Shown: one piece after another, positions 45,647 to 53,995 of the stretch
Position numbering within the stretch: the stretch's first letter is position 1
How the letters are laid out: each line of letters begins with the position of its first letter
Assembly (NCBI GenBank): GCA_025941565.1
Contig: JAPCYN010000022.1
Coordinates: 1 to 53,995 of the forward strand
DNA length: 53,995 nt
Source of the DNA: Legionella sp. 515359
Lineage (GTDB): Bacteria; Pseudomonadota; Gammaproteobacteria; Legionellales; Legionellaceae
Direction of reading: 5' to 3'
Position numbers and translations under genes: made by a program
The notes under the pieces: generated by a model
Databases searched by the model: none
The model's input: the letters and a program-made list of their open reading frames with translations, nothing else
What the model was told of the DNA's origin: nothing

Positions 45647-47914
45647 ATGGATGAGATAATGATAAGAAGAATAATCTGGATTACATTGCTGGTTTTGGGG
45701 GCGGCTCGTGTTCAATTGTATGCTGCTCCTTCCATCTCAGCAAGTCCCATTCAGGCTGCAAAACCTGTATTATCTGTTCCAGCCAATCTCCCAACCCGCA
45801 AAGTTAAGTTATATTTTAATAACTTAAATCAGCAGCAAGGTAATTTCACTTTAGGTAACTTCACAACTGGAAGAAATATCGAGTTCAGTATGCGTAAAGA
45901 TGAACTGATATTTCAAGCGGTATTGCATCTGCAATTTATCCCTTCGCCAGCACTTCTTCCTTTACTGTCACAACTTAAAATTTATCTCAATGATCAATTG
46001 GTTGATGTTATTGCAATTAGTGCCGAACAATTAGGTAAATTAAGTTCCATCGATATACCAATCGATCCTCGTTTTATCAATGATTTTAATCGTCTCCGAC
46101 TGGAGTTTATAGGTCATTACCAATCGATTTGTGAAAATCCGGCACACAGCTCAATATGGATGGATATTGATAAGCTCAGCTATCTTGAGTTGAATTTTCA
46201 AACCTTGCTTTTGAAAAATGATCTTTCGCATTTTCCCGAGCCCTTCTTTGATCCACTGGATAACAACCCATTAAATCTGCCTGTAATATTTGCGGGTCAA
46301 CCCGATTTAATGCAACAACGTGCTGCAGCAATTTTGGCTTCGTGGTTCGGCAGCAAGGCCTTATGGCGTGGCTCGCTTTTTCCTGTTTTGTATAACCAGT
46401 TACCTGCAAGCAATGCGGTAGTATTTGCTACAAATGCACAAAGACCTGATTTCTTGAAAAATTATAAAACGGTCACAGCACCTACAGTTGAAATGATAAG
46501 CCACCCTAATAATCCCTATATCAAATTACTGTTGATTTTGGGGCGTGATGATCAGGATTTATTAACTGCTGTTAAGGGTGTAGTGCAAGGTAATGTTCTT
46601 TTCCGCGGTCCAAGTGTCGCGATTGATAACGTAAAAATGCTAGAACCCCGAAAATCGTATGATGCGCCAAACTGGATTCCTACGGATAAGCCCGTAACTT
46701 TTGCACGTTTAGAGGAGTTTGAGGGGCAACTACAAACCAAAGGGTATACTCCTTATCCAGCCTCACTCCGATTTAATTTACCTCCTGATTTATTTCTAAG
46801 CCAAAGCAGAGGAATTAATTTATTGTTAAAATACCGTTACTCGTTACCACCAGCAACCAGCATGTCACAACTCGACATTAGCCTGAATAGTTCTTTTGTG
46901 AAAAGCTATAAGCTGGAGCCTAAATCAGAGAATACTTTTGCAGCAAATATGGCAGAAACAAGTCAGCAACTCTATATTTCGGCAAGATTAGGGGCTCATA
47001 ATCAATTTACCTTTGACTTTGCATACGGGACACAGATTGCTGGAGGAATGCAAAATGACCAATGCATTACCTCTCAGGTAATTGATAATTTAGGAGTTAT
47101 TGATGGTTCTTCAACCATAAATTTATCCAATTATTATCATTATATTACGATGCCCAATTTAAATGCGTTTATGAGCTCAGGATTTCCTTTTAGTATTTTG
47201 GCTGATCTGTCACAAACAATCGTGTACATTGATCCACGGTCACAGCCTGAGGCAGTGACTGCTTTACTTAATGTTGCAGGTAATATTGGTGCGGCAACAG
47301 GTTATCCTATTTTGGCGATGACTTTGACGGATGACTGGTCTCATGTGAAAAATAAAGATGCAGATCTTTTGATTATTGGTGTGCTACCCAAAGAACTTCG
47401 TGATAATGATGATCTCAATTTATTGATCAATAAAACTCAAGATTGGATTAAAAAACCTTTAAATAAAAATGCAATGCCAGATACCCAGCGAGTGACTCCT
47501 ATTGGCGTGGCTGAGAGCAAAACTACCGTTAGTGCCATGGGTTCTGTAGCAGCTATCCTTGGTATTCAATCACCGTATTATAAAAAACGCAGTGTTGTTG
47601 CTTTATTGGCAGAGAACCAGCAAAGTTTTGAACTGCTTAATAAGGCATTAACGAACAATAAAAATATCGATAAGATCTTTGGTTCGGTAGCAGTAATCCG
47701 TGACTCTGGTATTAGCAGTTTACGGGTGGGTAATAAGTACCATCTGGGATATTTACCCTTCTGGGGGCGTTTCTGGGACTCATTGCAAAAACATCCAATT
47801 AATTTGGCACTCTTATCTCTTTTGGCTGCTGTCATTGTAACATTCTTGATTTGGAATGGTTTGTCATTGATTAGCAAACGTCGTTTAAAAGGCTCCGAAC
47901 AGGATAAACCGTGA
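45647..47914 (+). CDS. bcsB: Cellulose synthase periplasmic subunit BcsB
   Basis: This 755-residue periplasmic subunit forms the inner-membrane complex with BcsA and guides the glucan outwards. It has a signal peptide (about 25 residues, up to LYAAPS), two repeats of carbohydrate-binding and flavodoxin-like domains, and one C-terminal membrane helix (about 715-740) that packs against BcsA. The CENPAH stretch and the domain order fit the BcsB family. ATG 45647 and an ATG four codons on are both possible. It overlaps bcsZ by 4 bases. Confidence 0.95.
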   Translation: MDEIMIRRIIWITLLVLGAARVQLYAAPSISASPIQAAKPVLSVPANLPTRKVKLYFNNLNQQQGNFTLGNFTTGRNIEFSMRKDELIFQAVLHLQFIPSPALLPLLSQLKIYLNDQLVDVIAISAEQLGKLSSIDIPIDPRFINDFNRLRLEFIGHYQSICENPAHSSIWMDIDKLSYLELNFQTLLLKNDLSHFPEPFFDPLDNNPLNLPVIFAGQPDLMQQRAAAILASWFGSKALWRGSLFPVLYNQLPASNAVVFATNAQRPDFLKNYKTVTAPTVEMISHPNNPYIKLLLILGRDDQDLLTAVKGVVQGNVLFRGPSVAIDNVKMLEPRKSYDAPNWIPTDKPVTFARLEEFEGQLQTKGYTPYPASLRFNLPPDLFLSQSRGINLLLKYRYSLPPATSMSQLDISLNSSFVKSYKLEPKSENTFAANMAETSQQLYISARLGAHNQFTFDFAYGTQIAGGMQNDQCITSQVIDNLGVIDGSSTINLSNYYHYITMPNLNAFMSSGFPFSILADLSQTIVYIDPRSQPEAVTALLNVAGNIGAATGYPILAMTLTDDWSHVKNKDADLLIIGVLPKELRDNDDLNLLINKTQDWIKKPLNKNAMPDTQRVTPIGVAESKTTVSAMGSVAAILGIQSPYYKKRSVVALLAENQQSFELLNKALTNNKNIDKIFGSVAVIRDSGISSLRVGNKYHLGYLPFWGRFWDSLQKHPINLALLSLLAAVIVTFLIWNGLSLISKRRLKGSEQDKP

Positions 47915-49008
47915 TTTTTAAATTAAAAAATAAGGGATGTTTGTTCGTTTTAATCTTATTTTCATTGAGTATTTGTAACGTCAAGGCAAGTACACAATGG
48001 CCCATTTGGGAAAAATTCAAGCAGTATTATATCAGTATGGATGGACGAGTGATTGATCCACAACCTCCAGAAAGGAAGACGACCTCAGAAGGTCAAAGTT
48101 ATGGATTATTCTTTGCCTTGGTTGCTCATGATCAACCGATGTTTGATAAATTATTGCATTGGACTGAAAACAATCTTGCAGCAGGTGATTTGGGGAAACA
48201 CTTACCTGCATGGGAGTGGGGACAAAATAGCCAAAAAAAATGGACTGTTTTAGACAGTAATTCTGCAGCTGATGCCGACTTATGGATTGCATATGATTTA
48301 CTTGAAGCAGGGCGTCTGTGGAAAAATAAGCGCTATGATTCTCTTGGTAAAAAGCTTCTCCAACGTATTCTCAAAGAAGAAGTCATTCGAATTCCGGGGC
48401 TTGGACTGATGTTACTTCCAGGAAAATTCGGGTTTGCTTTTCAAAATACCTGGCGCCTTAATCCCAGTTATTTACCGCCTCAGTTATTTGCACGATTTGC
48501 CGTAATCAACAGTAAATGGAACATTCTTGCACGCAATAGCAGACGCTTGTTGTTAGAAACCTCTCCCAAGGGATTTGCGCCGGATTGGGTTATTTGGAAA
48601 AATAAGGTTGGCTGGCAACCTGATCTGAAGCATCCTAATTTAGGTAGCTATAATGCGATTCGCGTGTATCTTTGGGTAGGGATGTTAGCTCATGATGCGC
48701 CTCAAGCACCTGAATTGATCAAACACTTCTTACCTATTATTGATTTGACGCAACAATTGGGCGCGCCTCCAGAGAAAATTGATATTGCCAGTGGTAAAAC
48801 GCAAGGCAAGGGCTCTATTGGTTTTGCCGCCGCTCTGTTACCATTATTAGTGAATAATCCTTCTGAGCTTGCTGTTCAAAGACAGCGTATTGATGCGGAA
48901 GAGTTGACTTCCGACAGCTATTACAGCTCCGTGCTAAGACTTTTTGGTCAGGGTTGGGATCAAAATCGATATCACTTTAACGCTCAAGGTCAGTTGATAT
49001 TGCAGTAG
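47911..49008 (+). CDS. bcsZ: Periplasmic endo-1,4-beta-glucanase BcsZ (GH8), catalytic-base position changed
   Basis: This 365-residue GH8 cellulase belongs to the cellulose operon. The signal peptide (about 26 residues) ends near VKAS. The general acid Glu60 lies in TTSEGQSYG, and the GH8 signature DSNSAADADLW is intact. In E. coli BcsZ the general base is Asp243 in SSYDAIRVY; here the matching site reads GSYNAIRVY with Asn248 (codon AAT at 48652-48654). All surrounding residues are conserved, so the gene is under selection but the enzyme may be weak or inactive on cellulose. The start is GTG at 47911, overlapping the bcsB stop by 4 bases. It ends 15 bases from a convergent diguanylate cyclase gene. 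Confidence 0.92.
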   Translation: MIFKLKNKGCLFVLILFSLSICNVKASTQWPIWEKFKQYYISMDGRVIDPQPPERKTTSEGQSYGLFFALVAHDQPMFDKLLHWTENNLAAGDLGKHLPAWEWGQNSQKKWTVLDSNSAADADLWIAYDLLEAGRLWKNKRYDSLGKKLLQRILKEEVIRIPGLGLMLLPGKFGFAFQNTWRLNPSYLPPQLFARFAVINSKWNILARNSRRLLLETSPKGFAPDWVIWKNKVGWQPDLKHPNLGSYNAIRVYLWVGMLAHDAPQAPELIKHFLPIIDLTQQLGAPPEKIDIASGKTQGKGSIGFAAALLPLLVNNPSELAVQRQRIDAEELTSDSYYSSVLRLFGQGWDQNRYHFNAQGQLILQ

Positions 49009-49023
49009 CTTGAGTATCGAGAT

Positions 49024-50121
49024 CTAACTCAATTCTTTGATAATCATTTTGTTTTTCCCCTCGTTTTTGGCTTGATAAAGCGCTTCATCTGCAAGCGCAA
49101 TTAATTTATCAATTTTGAACTTATAATTACTCGTAGATATTATCCCCATACTCAATGTGATGTACTTCATTATGGATTCTTCTGTAGATTTCGTATTGTT
49201 GAATTGGCTGTTTAATGAAGAACAAGTGGAGAGGCTTGCCTTAATGGTTTGGTTAACAAGAATGACGAAAAACTCATCACCACCAACACGACAAACCGTA
49301 TCATTAGCACGGCGAAAGGTTTTTTTTAATAATCCAGCAAAATAAATTAAAAAATTATCGCCATAAGTATGTCCTAAATTGTCATTAATTAGTTTAAAGT
49401 TGTCTATATCAATCGATACCAAAATTATTGAATAATTATTACGCTGAGCTTTATCCCATTCTTTTTGCAAAATCGATTCAAAATAACGTCTGTTGTATAA
49501 ACCGGTTAATGAGTCTGTTATGGAGAGCGTTTGCAGGTCATCAATTAATTTTTCTTTTTCCCTGGATAATAGGAATATTTTATTTAACAAAGCGTTATTC
49601 ATTCTGGCAGAAAGGATTAGCATGATTAAAAAAAATAAAAACATCCCCGCGAGAACAACTCTTCCCCCTTCATATATCCAATAGTTATAAGCAATCAGTT
49701 GGAAAAAGATAGGGAAGACATATGCATAATAAGCTGGCAGGTAAACAGATAAAGAAGCTATTGCACCAGCACTTAATCCTCCCAATACTAAAATAATAAT
49801 AAATTCTTCTACGACAGATATATAGGGGAAAATAAGGCAATAAAAGCCTCCCCAGCTAGCGCCCATGGTGAAAGTAAATAGAATAAAATAAATTAAAGTA
49901 TGAGTATTTTTGTACGATTTTTTCTTGAGAATGTAATGACAAAAAAACCACTTGCATGTACTGACCAAGAGGACCGGTGATATCCAGATAACTAATTGCA
50001 GAGGAACGTTCGTGTACAGAAGTTCTAATGCCAATAATACGGCTAAAACAAGATTAAAAGGTATGGCTCGAAGCGATCCTTCAACAAGAAAGATAATTTT
50101 CTCTTCATTGGGTAAAGCCAA
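49024..50121 (-). CDS. Membrane diguanylate cyclase (GGDEF)
   Basis: This 365-residue enzyme predicted to make cyclic di-GMP from two GTP has an N-terminal membrane sensor of about six helices (residues 20-172), then a short linker helix and a full GGDEF domain. Visible marks are DSLTGLYNRRYF, IDIDNFKLIND and the active site GGDEF at residues 280-284. RAND at 271-274 lies five residues before it, the correct position for the RxxD inhibitory site, so product inhibition is expected. No EAL domain is attached. It converges on bcsZ with only 15 bases between stops. Since BcsA has a PilZ site, a local c-di-GMP supply for cellulose is likely but not proven. Confidence 0.93.
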   Translation of the reverse strand: MALPNEEKIIFLVEGSLRAIPFNLVLAVLLALELLYTNVPLQLVIWISPVLLVSTCKWFFCHYILKKKSYKNTHTLIYFILFTFTMGASWGGFYCLIFPYISVVEEFIIILVLGGLSAGAIASLSVYLPAYYAYVFPIFFQLIAYNYWIYEGGRVVLAGMFLFFLIMLILSARMNNALLNKIFLLSREKEKLIDDLQTLSITDSLTGLYNRRYFESILQKEWDKAQRNNYSIILVSIDIDNFKLINDNLGHTYGDNFLIYFAGLLKKTFRRANDTVCRVGGDEFFVILVNQTIKASLSTCSSLNSQFNNTKSTEESIMKYITLSMGIISTSNYKFKIDKLIALADEALYQAKNEGKNKMIIKELS

Positions 50122-50198
50122 TTTAAAAACCTCGTTACAATCCTTTGTATTTTATAGTATAGCGTATGATATTGAGTGATAAGTCTGCAATTATTTTT

Positions 50199-50224
50199 AG
50201 CCTGGGTACCGCGAGGAACCCCAT
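50199..50224 (+). repeat. REP-like repeat copy (TAGCCTGGGT core)
   Basis: TAGCCTGGGTACCGCGAGGA begins at 50199, in the gap between the diguanylate cyclase promoter side and the end of recQ. It shares TAGCCTGGGT with the copy at the window end and is close to those at 1964 and 29771. Confidence 0.6.
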
Positions 50225-50266
50225 TCCCCAATTTGAGACTGTGCTGAGAAAATCGGAAATTAATTT

Positions 50267-52087
50267 CTATTCGTTGTATTCATTTAATACGTTCAGGAAC
50301 TGATTGCCATAATGAGCCAATTTATGTTGGCCTACGCCCGGTACGGCGAGTAATTGTTCCAAGTTTTGAGGTTTTGCTTCAGTCATTGCATGCAAGGTTG
50401 CATCACTAAAGATCATAAATGGCGGTTTGTTTTCTTCATCTGCTAACTGACGCCTTAATGCACGAAGCAGTTCAAATAATGGATTGTTTGTTGCTTGAGT
50501 TGAACATCGTTCTTTGCTTTTCTTCTTGCTATTTTGAAGATCATTATTAAGTAGCGTTAGTGATATTTTTTCTTCACCTTTCAGCAAAGGAATGGCTTTC
50601 GGTGTTAATTTAAGAACATTAAACTGATTTAAGTCTTGTACACAATACTCTTTGTGAATGAGTTGCCAGGCCAGGTGTTTCCAGTAGTGAGCAGATTTGT
50701 CTTTACCAATACCAAAGGTACTTAGTTGCTCGTGACTGCATTGTTTTATTTTATCCGCAGAACTACCACGCAACACATCGATGGTATGTGTTAAACCATA
50801 ATTTTGCCGTAATCGATAAATACAGGATAAGAATTTTTGTGCGTCTTCTGTCGCATCGGCAGTTATTGGGGGATTATCACACACATCACAATAGTGACAT
50901 TCTGTATCGCAAAGCTCATCAAAATAGCGTAATAAAATTTGGCGCCGGCAATGAGATGCTTCGGCAAAAGCAAGCATGTGGTTGAGCTTATTGGTTTCAA
51001 CTCGCCTTTGTTCATCGAGTGGATTGTTCATAATCCAGGCACGTAGTCTGGCGCTATCCGCTGCATTATAGAGTAGCAATGCTTGGGCTGGTAAGCCATC
51101 ACGTCCAGAACGTCCTGTTTCTTGGTAGTAGCCTTCAATATTTTTAGGTAAATCGTGATGAACAACAAAACGCACGTTGGGTTTATCAATTCCCATCCCA
51201 AATGCTATGGTGGCAACAACAATATCGATGCGATCGTATCTGAATAAAGTTTGTACTTCTCTGCGTTCTTTATGGGAAAGACCCGCATGATAAGCTCGTG
51301 CTTTGAACCCCATTTCCTGTAATTTTTTGGCAAGATTTTCTACGCTGGTGCGTGTTCCACAGTAAATGATCCCTGATTGTTGTTCTACTGTTTGTAAAAA
51401 TTGATTTAATTGCTTTGCTGCATTGGTTTTGGGAACCACTTTATAATGGATATTCGGTCTGTTAAATGAAGCAATGTATTTTTTGGGGGTGTAGTTTAAT
51501 CTCTCAACAATATCCTGACGTGTTTGTTTATCAGCGGTTGCAGTTAAGGCAATAATTGGAGTATCAGGAAAGTGGTTTTTTAAAATACCTAAAGCAGAAT
51601 ATTCGGGTCGAAAATCATGCCCCCATTGGGAAATGCAATGAGCCTCATCAATAGCAAATAGTGCAATATGACATTCTTGTAATCGTTCCAGGAACGATGA
51701 GCTAATCAAGCGCTCAGGAGCGATATACAGCAAATCCAATTCATCATGATGTAATTGCATTAATACGTTTTTTGCCTCTTCGCTGGTTAAAGAGGAATTA
51801 TAATAAGCAGCGCGAATACCCTGTAATTTGAGTGCAGTCACCTGGTCCTCCATTAATGCAATTAATGGAGAAACAACAATGCCTACCCCTGGTCTTACTA
51901 GAGCAGGTATTTGATAACATAGAGATTTCCCACCGCCTGTGGGCATTAAAACAAGAACGTCGTGTCCAGCAATAACATCATTAATGATGTCTTCTTGAGG
52001 GGTTCTGAACGAATCAAAACCAAAATATTCTTTAAGTACTGCAAGTGAGTTTCTATTGCGAGTTACAGGTGTTGCAAGAGTTTCCAT
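50267..52087 (-). CDS. recQ: ATP-dependent DNA helicase RecQ
   Basis: This 3'-5' DNA helicase is used in recombination and replication-fork repair. From the ATG at 52087 it has 606 residues, close to E. coli RecQ; the open frame reaches a TTG 14 codons earlier. The helicase core has MPTGGGKS (Lys54) and DEAHCISQWGHDFRPEY, and motif VI lies in YYQETGRSGRDG. A zinc-binding region follows (CRRQILLRYFDE, CHYCDVC), then the winged-helix RQC domain and a C-terminal HRDC domain (last 75 residues). It precedes the glycosylase gene's opposite end by about 100 bases on the same strand. Confidence 0.95.
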   Translation of the reverse strand: METLATPVTRNRNSLAVLKEYFGFDSFRTPQEDIINDVIAGHDVLVLMPTGGGKSLCYQIPALVRPGVGIVVSPLIALMEDQVTALKLQGIRAAYYNSSLTSEEAKNVLMQLHHDELDLLYIAPERLISSSFLERLQECHIALFAIDEAHCISQWGHDFRPEYSALGILKNHFPDTPIIALTATADKQTRQDIVERLNYTPKKYIASFNRPNIHYKVVPKTNAAKQLNQFLQTVEQQSGIIYCGTRTSVENLAKKLQEMGFKARAYHAGLSHKERREVQTLFRYDRIDIVVATIAFGMGIDKPNVRFVVHHDLPKNIEGYYQETGRSGRDGLPAQALLLYNAADSARLRAWIMNNPLDEQRRVETNKLNHMLAFAEASHCRRQILLRYFDELCDTECHYCDVCDNPPITADATEDAQKFLSCIYRLRQNYGLTHTIDVLRGSSADKIKQCSHEQLSTFGIGKDKSAHYWKHLAWQLIHKEYCVQDLNQFNVLKLTPKAIPLLKGEEKISLTLLNNDLQNSKKKSKERCSTQATNNPLFELLRALRRQLADEENKPPFMIFSDATLHAMTEAKPQNLEQLLAVPGVGQHKLAHYGNQFLNVLNEYNE

Positions 52088-52193
52088 GGGATTATTCTTA
52101 TTCTTTTCACGAGCGCAGAAAACTTGCAATCATATCATTATCCTTAAAAAAGCAGTAGGCATTCGTAATAGCGGTCTACTGCTTTTCTAAAAA

Positions 52194-52748
52194 TCATGGT
52201 TTGGAAATAAAAGCATTATCTTTTATATAGAATCGCAGTAATTTTTCTGCCCAATCTTTTGCATAATGGACGCCAATTCTTGGTTTTGCGACAATAGTAA
52301 ATGGATTTTGGTTTTCTGCTTCAGCGATGTAAAAAGTATCGCTGGTTAGATCATGCTGGTTCAGTTGTTTATCGATATGCATTGCTTTGGAAAGTAATCC
52401 GGGGCCTTGTGTTCGTCCTTGAATGTTTTTGATGGGTTCAACAGCTCGTAACAATATTGCTGAACCTGTGCCTTCAGTTTCTGTAACGACATTCGTACAA
52501 TAATACATTCCATAAATTAAATAGATGTAGGCGTAACCAGCAGGTCCAAACATGACTCGTGTTCTTTGGGTAAGACCTTTAGAGGAGTGAGATGCCAGAT
52601 CATGTTGTCCCAGGTACGCTTCAACCTCGACGATTCTTCCTATATGTTCCAGTCCTGATTGATTATGAATCAGGTATTTGCCTAGAAGTTCTTTGGCAAC
52701 AACAATCGTATCACGTTCATAAAACGTTCTGGGTAATTTTCGAAACAT
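52194..52748 (-). CDS. 3-methyladenine DNA glycosylase (AAG/Mpg family)
   Basis: This 184-residue base-excision repair enzyme removes alkylated purines such as 3-methyladenine and hypoxanthine. The fold motifs RIVEVEAYLGQHDLASHS (with the catalytic-water Glu and neighbouring residues) and GPAGYAYIYLIYGMYYC are clear, as is GPGLLSKAM. I start at the ATG at 52748; the frame extends ten codons to a TTG. This is the eukaryote-like AAG family, not E. coli Tag or AlkA. It lies upstream of recQ, on the same strand, forming a small repair pair. Confidence 0.9.
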   Translation of the reverse strand: MFRKLPRTFYERDTIVVAKELLGKYLIHNQSGLEHIGRIVEVEAYLGQHDLASHSSKGLTQRTRVMFGPAGYAYIYLIYGMYYCTNVVTETEGTGSAILLRAVEPIKNIQGRTQGPGLLSKAMHIDKQLNQHDLTSDTFYIAEAENQNPFTIVAKPRIGVHYAKDWAEKLLRFYIKDNAFISKP

Positions 52749-52815
52749 ATATCTTTCATGGATGATAAAAATTCGCAATAATAATATATTTGAATGAATT
52801 TTCTAAGGATAGTTT

Positions 52816-53970
52816 ATGGATTTTGAATTCACAGCAGAGCATTTAGCCTTTCGTGAGATGGCAGCTGATTTTGCACGCGAGAAACTGGCTCCTATGGCTG
52901 ATAATTGGGATGAGCATGATTATTTTCCTGTTGAGGTTCTACGTGAAGCTGCTGCATTAGGAATGGCTGGGATGATGGCCCGTGAGGATATTGGCGGGGC
53001 ACAATTAACCCGTCTGGATTCTGCATTATTGTTTGAACAATTAGCAACGGGTTGCATCAGCACCAGTGCTTATCTTTCCATTCATAACATGGTTACCTCT
53101 TTAGTTGACCGATATGCCGATTCTGAGTTACGAATGAAATGGGGTCCTAAATTATCTTCCATGGAAGTGCTTGGCAGTTATTGCTTGACTGAGCCTGAAT
53201 CCGGTTCAGATGCTGCTTCTTTAAAAACCCGAGCGGTAAAGGATGGGGATTATTATGTTCTTAATGGTTCTAAAGCCTTTATTTCAGGAGGTTCTGTAAG
53301 TGATGTTTATTTATGTATGGTTCGTACTGGTGATGAGTCGCATCATGGTATAAGTTGCTTGTTGATTGAAAAAAACACGCCGGGGTTGAGCTTTGGAAAA
53401 TTAGAAAAAAAAATGGGGTGGCATAGTCAGCCTACTTGTATGGTATATTTTGAAAATTGCCGTGTACCGGTTGCCAATCGTGTTGGTGATGAAGGTATGG
53501 GGTTTAAAATTGCGTTGAATGCTTTAAATGGGGGGCGGATTAATATTGCTTCATGTTCTTTAGGTGGGGCGCTGGCGTGTTTACGATTCACTCAAAGTTA
53601 CATGCATGAGCGTAAGCAGTTTGGTAAACCACTTACCGAGATGCAAGCATTGCGTTTTTATTTCGCAGACATGTTAACTGATTATGAAGCAGCACGCTTA
53701 ATGGTTTATCGAGCAGCAAATGCCATGGATAAAAATGATCCTAATGTCCCACTCTATTGTGCTATGGCAAAACGTTTGGCTACGGATGTCGCATTCCGTA
53801 TAAGTGACAAGGCAATGCAAATCCATGGTGGATATGGTTATTTACGTGATTATCAGATTGAACGAATATTCAGGGACTTGAGAGTACATCAAATTCTTGA
53901 GGGTACTAACGAAATCATGCGAGAAATTGTAGCTAAGTCAACGTTGGATGAAGAGCACTTTTTGTGCTGA
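52816..53970 (+). CDS. Acyl-CoA dehydrogenase (isobutyryl/short-branched-chain type)
   Basis: This is a 384-residue FAD enzyme that introduces a trans-2,3 double bond into an acyl-CoA and passes electrons to ETF. All marks are seen: YCLTEPESGSDAASL, the acyl-CoA/FAD region WHSQPTCMVYFENCRVP, ERKQFGKPL and the C-terminal IHGGYGYLRDYQIERIFRD and ILEGTNEIMR. The stretch GGRINIASCSLGGAL is like isobutyryl-CoA dehydrogenases of valine breakdown, but substrate choice is not settled by sequence. AAGGAT lies before the ATG. The etfBA genes at 14.4-16.1 kb provide its acceptor. Confidence 0.94.
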   Translation: MDFEFTAEHLAFREMAADFAREKLAPMADNWDEHDYFPVEVLREAAALGMAGMMAREDIGGAQLTRLDSALLFEQLATGCISTSAYLSIHNMVTSLVDRYADSELRMKWGPKLSSMEVLGSYCLTEPESGSDAASLKTRAVKDGDYYVLNGSKAFISGGSVSDVYLCMVRTGDESHHGISCLLIEKNTPGLSFGKLEKKMGWHSQPTCMVYFENCRVPVANRVGDEGMGFKIALNALNGGRINIASCSLGGALACLRFTQSYMHERKQFGKPLTEMQALRFYFADMLTDYEAARLMVYRAANAMDKNDPNVPLYCAMAKRLATDVAFRISDKAMQIHGGYGYLRDYQIERIFRDLRVHQILEGTNEIMREIVAKSTLDEEHFLC

Positions 53971-53982
53971 TTTGTATATTTG

Positions 53983-53995
53983 TAGCCTGGGTGCA
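53983..53995 (+). repeat. REP-like repeat copy cut by the window end
   Basis: TAGCCTGGGTGCA ends the window, 12 bases after the acyl-CoA dehydrogenase stop. It has the same core as the copy at 50199. The remainder of the element lies outside the window. Confidence 0.55.

Overview
This window looks like chromosomal DNA from a Legionella-type gammaproteobacterium. The reasons are AT-rich coding sequence, the ponA/mrcA-pilMNOPQ-aroK-aroB-damX gene order, several Legionella-style candidate effector genes (an ankyrin-repeat protein, a J-domain-like membrane protein, a coiled-coil protein and a 953-residue protein of unknown type), and scattered short repeats with a TAGCCTGGGT core. The genus call is inference from content, not from a database match. 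I saw no rRNA, tRNA, CRISPR array, insertion sequence or integrase.

Layout. 1-3.6 kb: ftsI and murE (division and wall synthesis), preceded by a perfect 77-bp inverted repeat that copies the start of ftsI and may be an assembly artefact. 3.6-6.4 kb (minus strand): two tandem small secreted proteins, pdxB (vitamin B6) and an M50-family membrane protease. 6.7-14.2 kb: a two-gene unit of unknown function with a possible C-terminal thiol hydrolase domain, an APC permease, a PAP2 phosphatase and a J-domain-like membrane protein. 14.4-17.2 kb: etfB-etfA-ald. 17.5-21.1 kb (minus): PBP1A and a coiled-coil protein. 21.4-29.7 kb: pilM-N-O-P-Q (type IV pilus), aroK-aroB (shikimate pathway) and a DamX-like SPOR protein. 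29.8 kb: proC.

30.9-50.1 kb is the most distinctive part, a complete but split cellulose locus. bcsG (phosphoethanolamine transferase) lies on the plus strand. A minus-strand cluster of galU-pgi-bcsC couples UDP-glucose supply to the export pore. After truD and a large ankyrin gene comes a plus-strand operon bcsR-bcsQ-bcsA-bcsB-bcsZ. A membrane GGDEF diguanylate cyclase follows in convergent orientation, 15 bp away. BcsA carries a PilZ c-di-GMP site, so the neighbourhood contains both the signal maker and the signal-dependent synthase. BcsE, BcsF and phosphoglucomutase are not here. BcsZ has Asn where the family catalytic-base Asp is expected.

50.3-54 kb: recQ and a 3-methyladenine DNA glycosylase (minus strand), then an acyl-CoA dehydrogenase. 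Two short open frames without starts (about 10.1-10.3 kb and 17.2-17.4 kb) look like remnants of decayed minus-strand genes.
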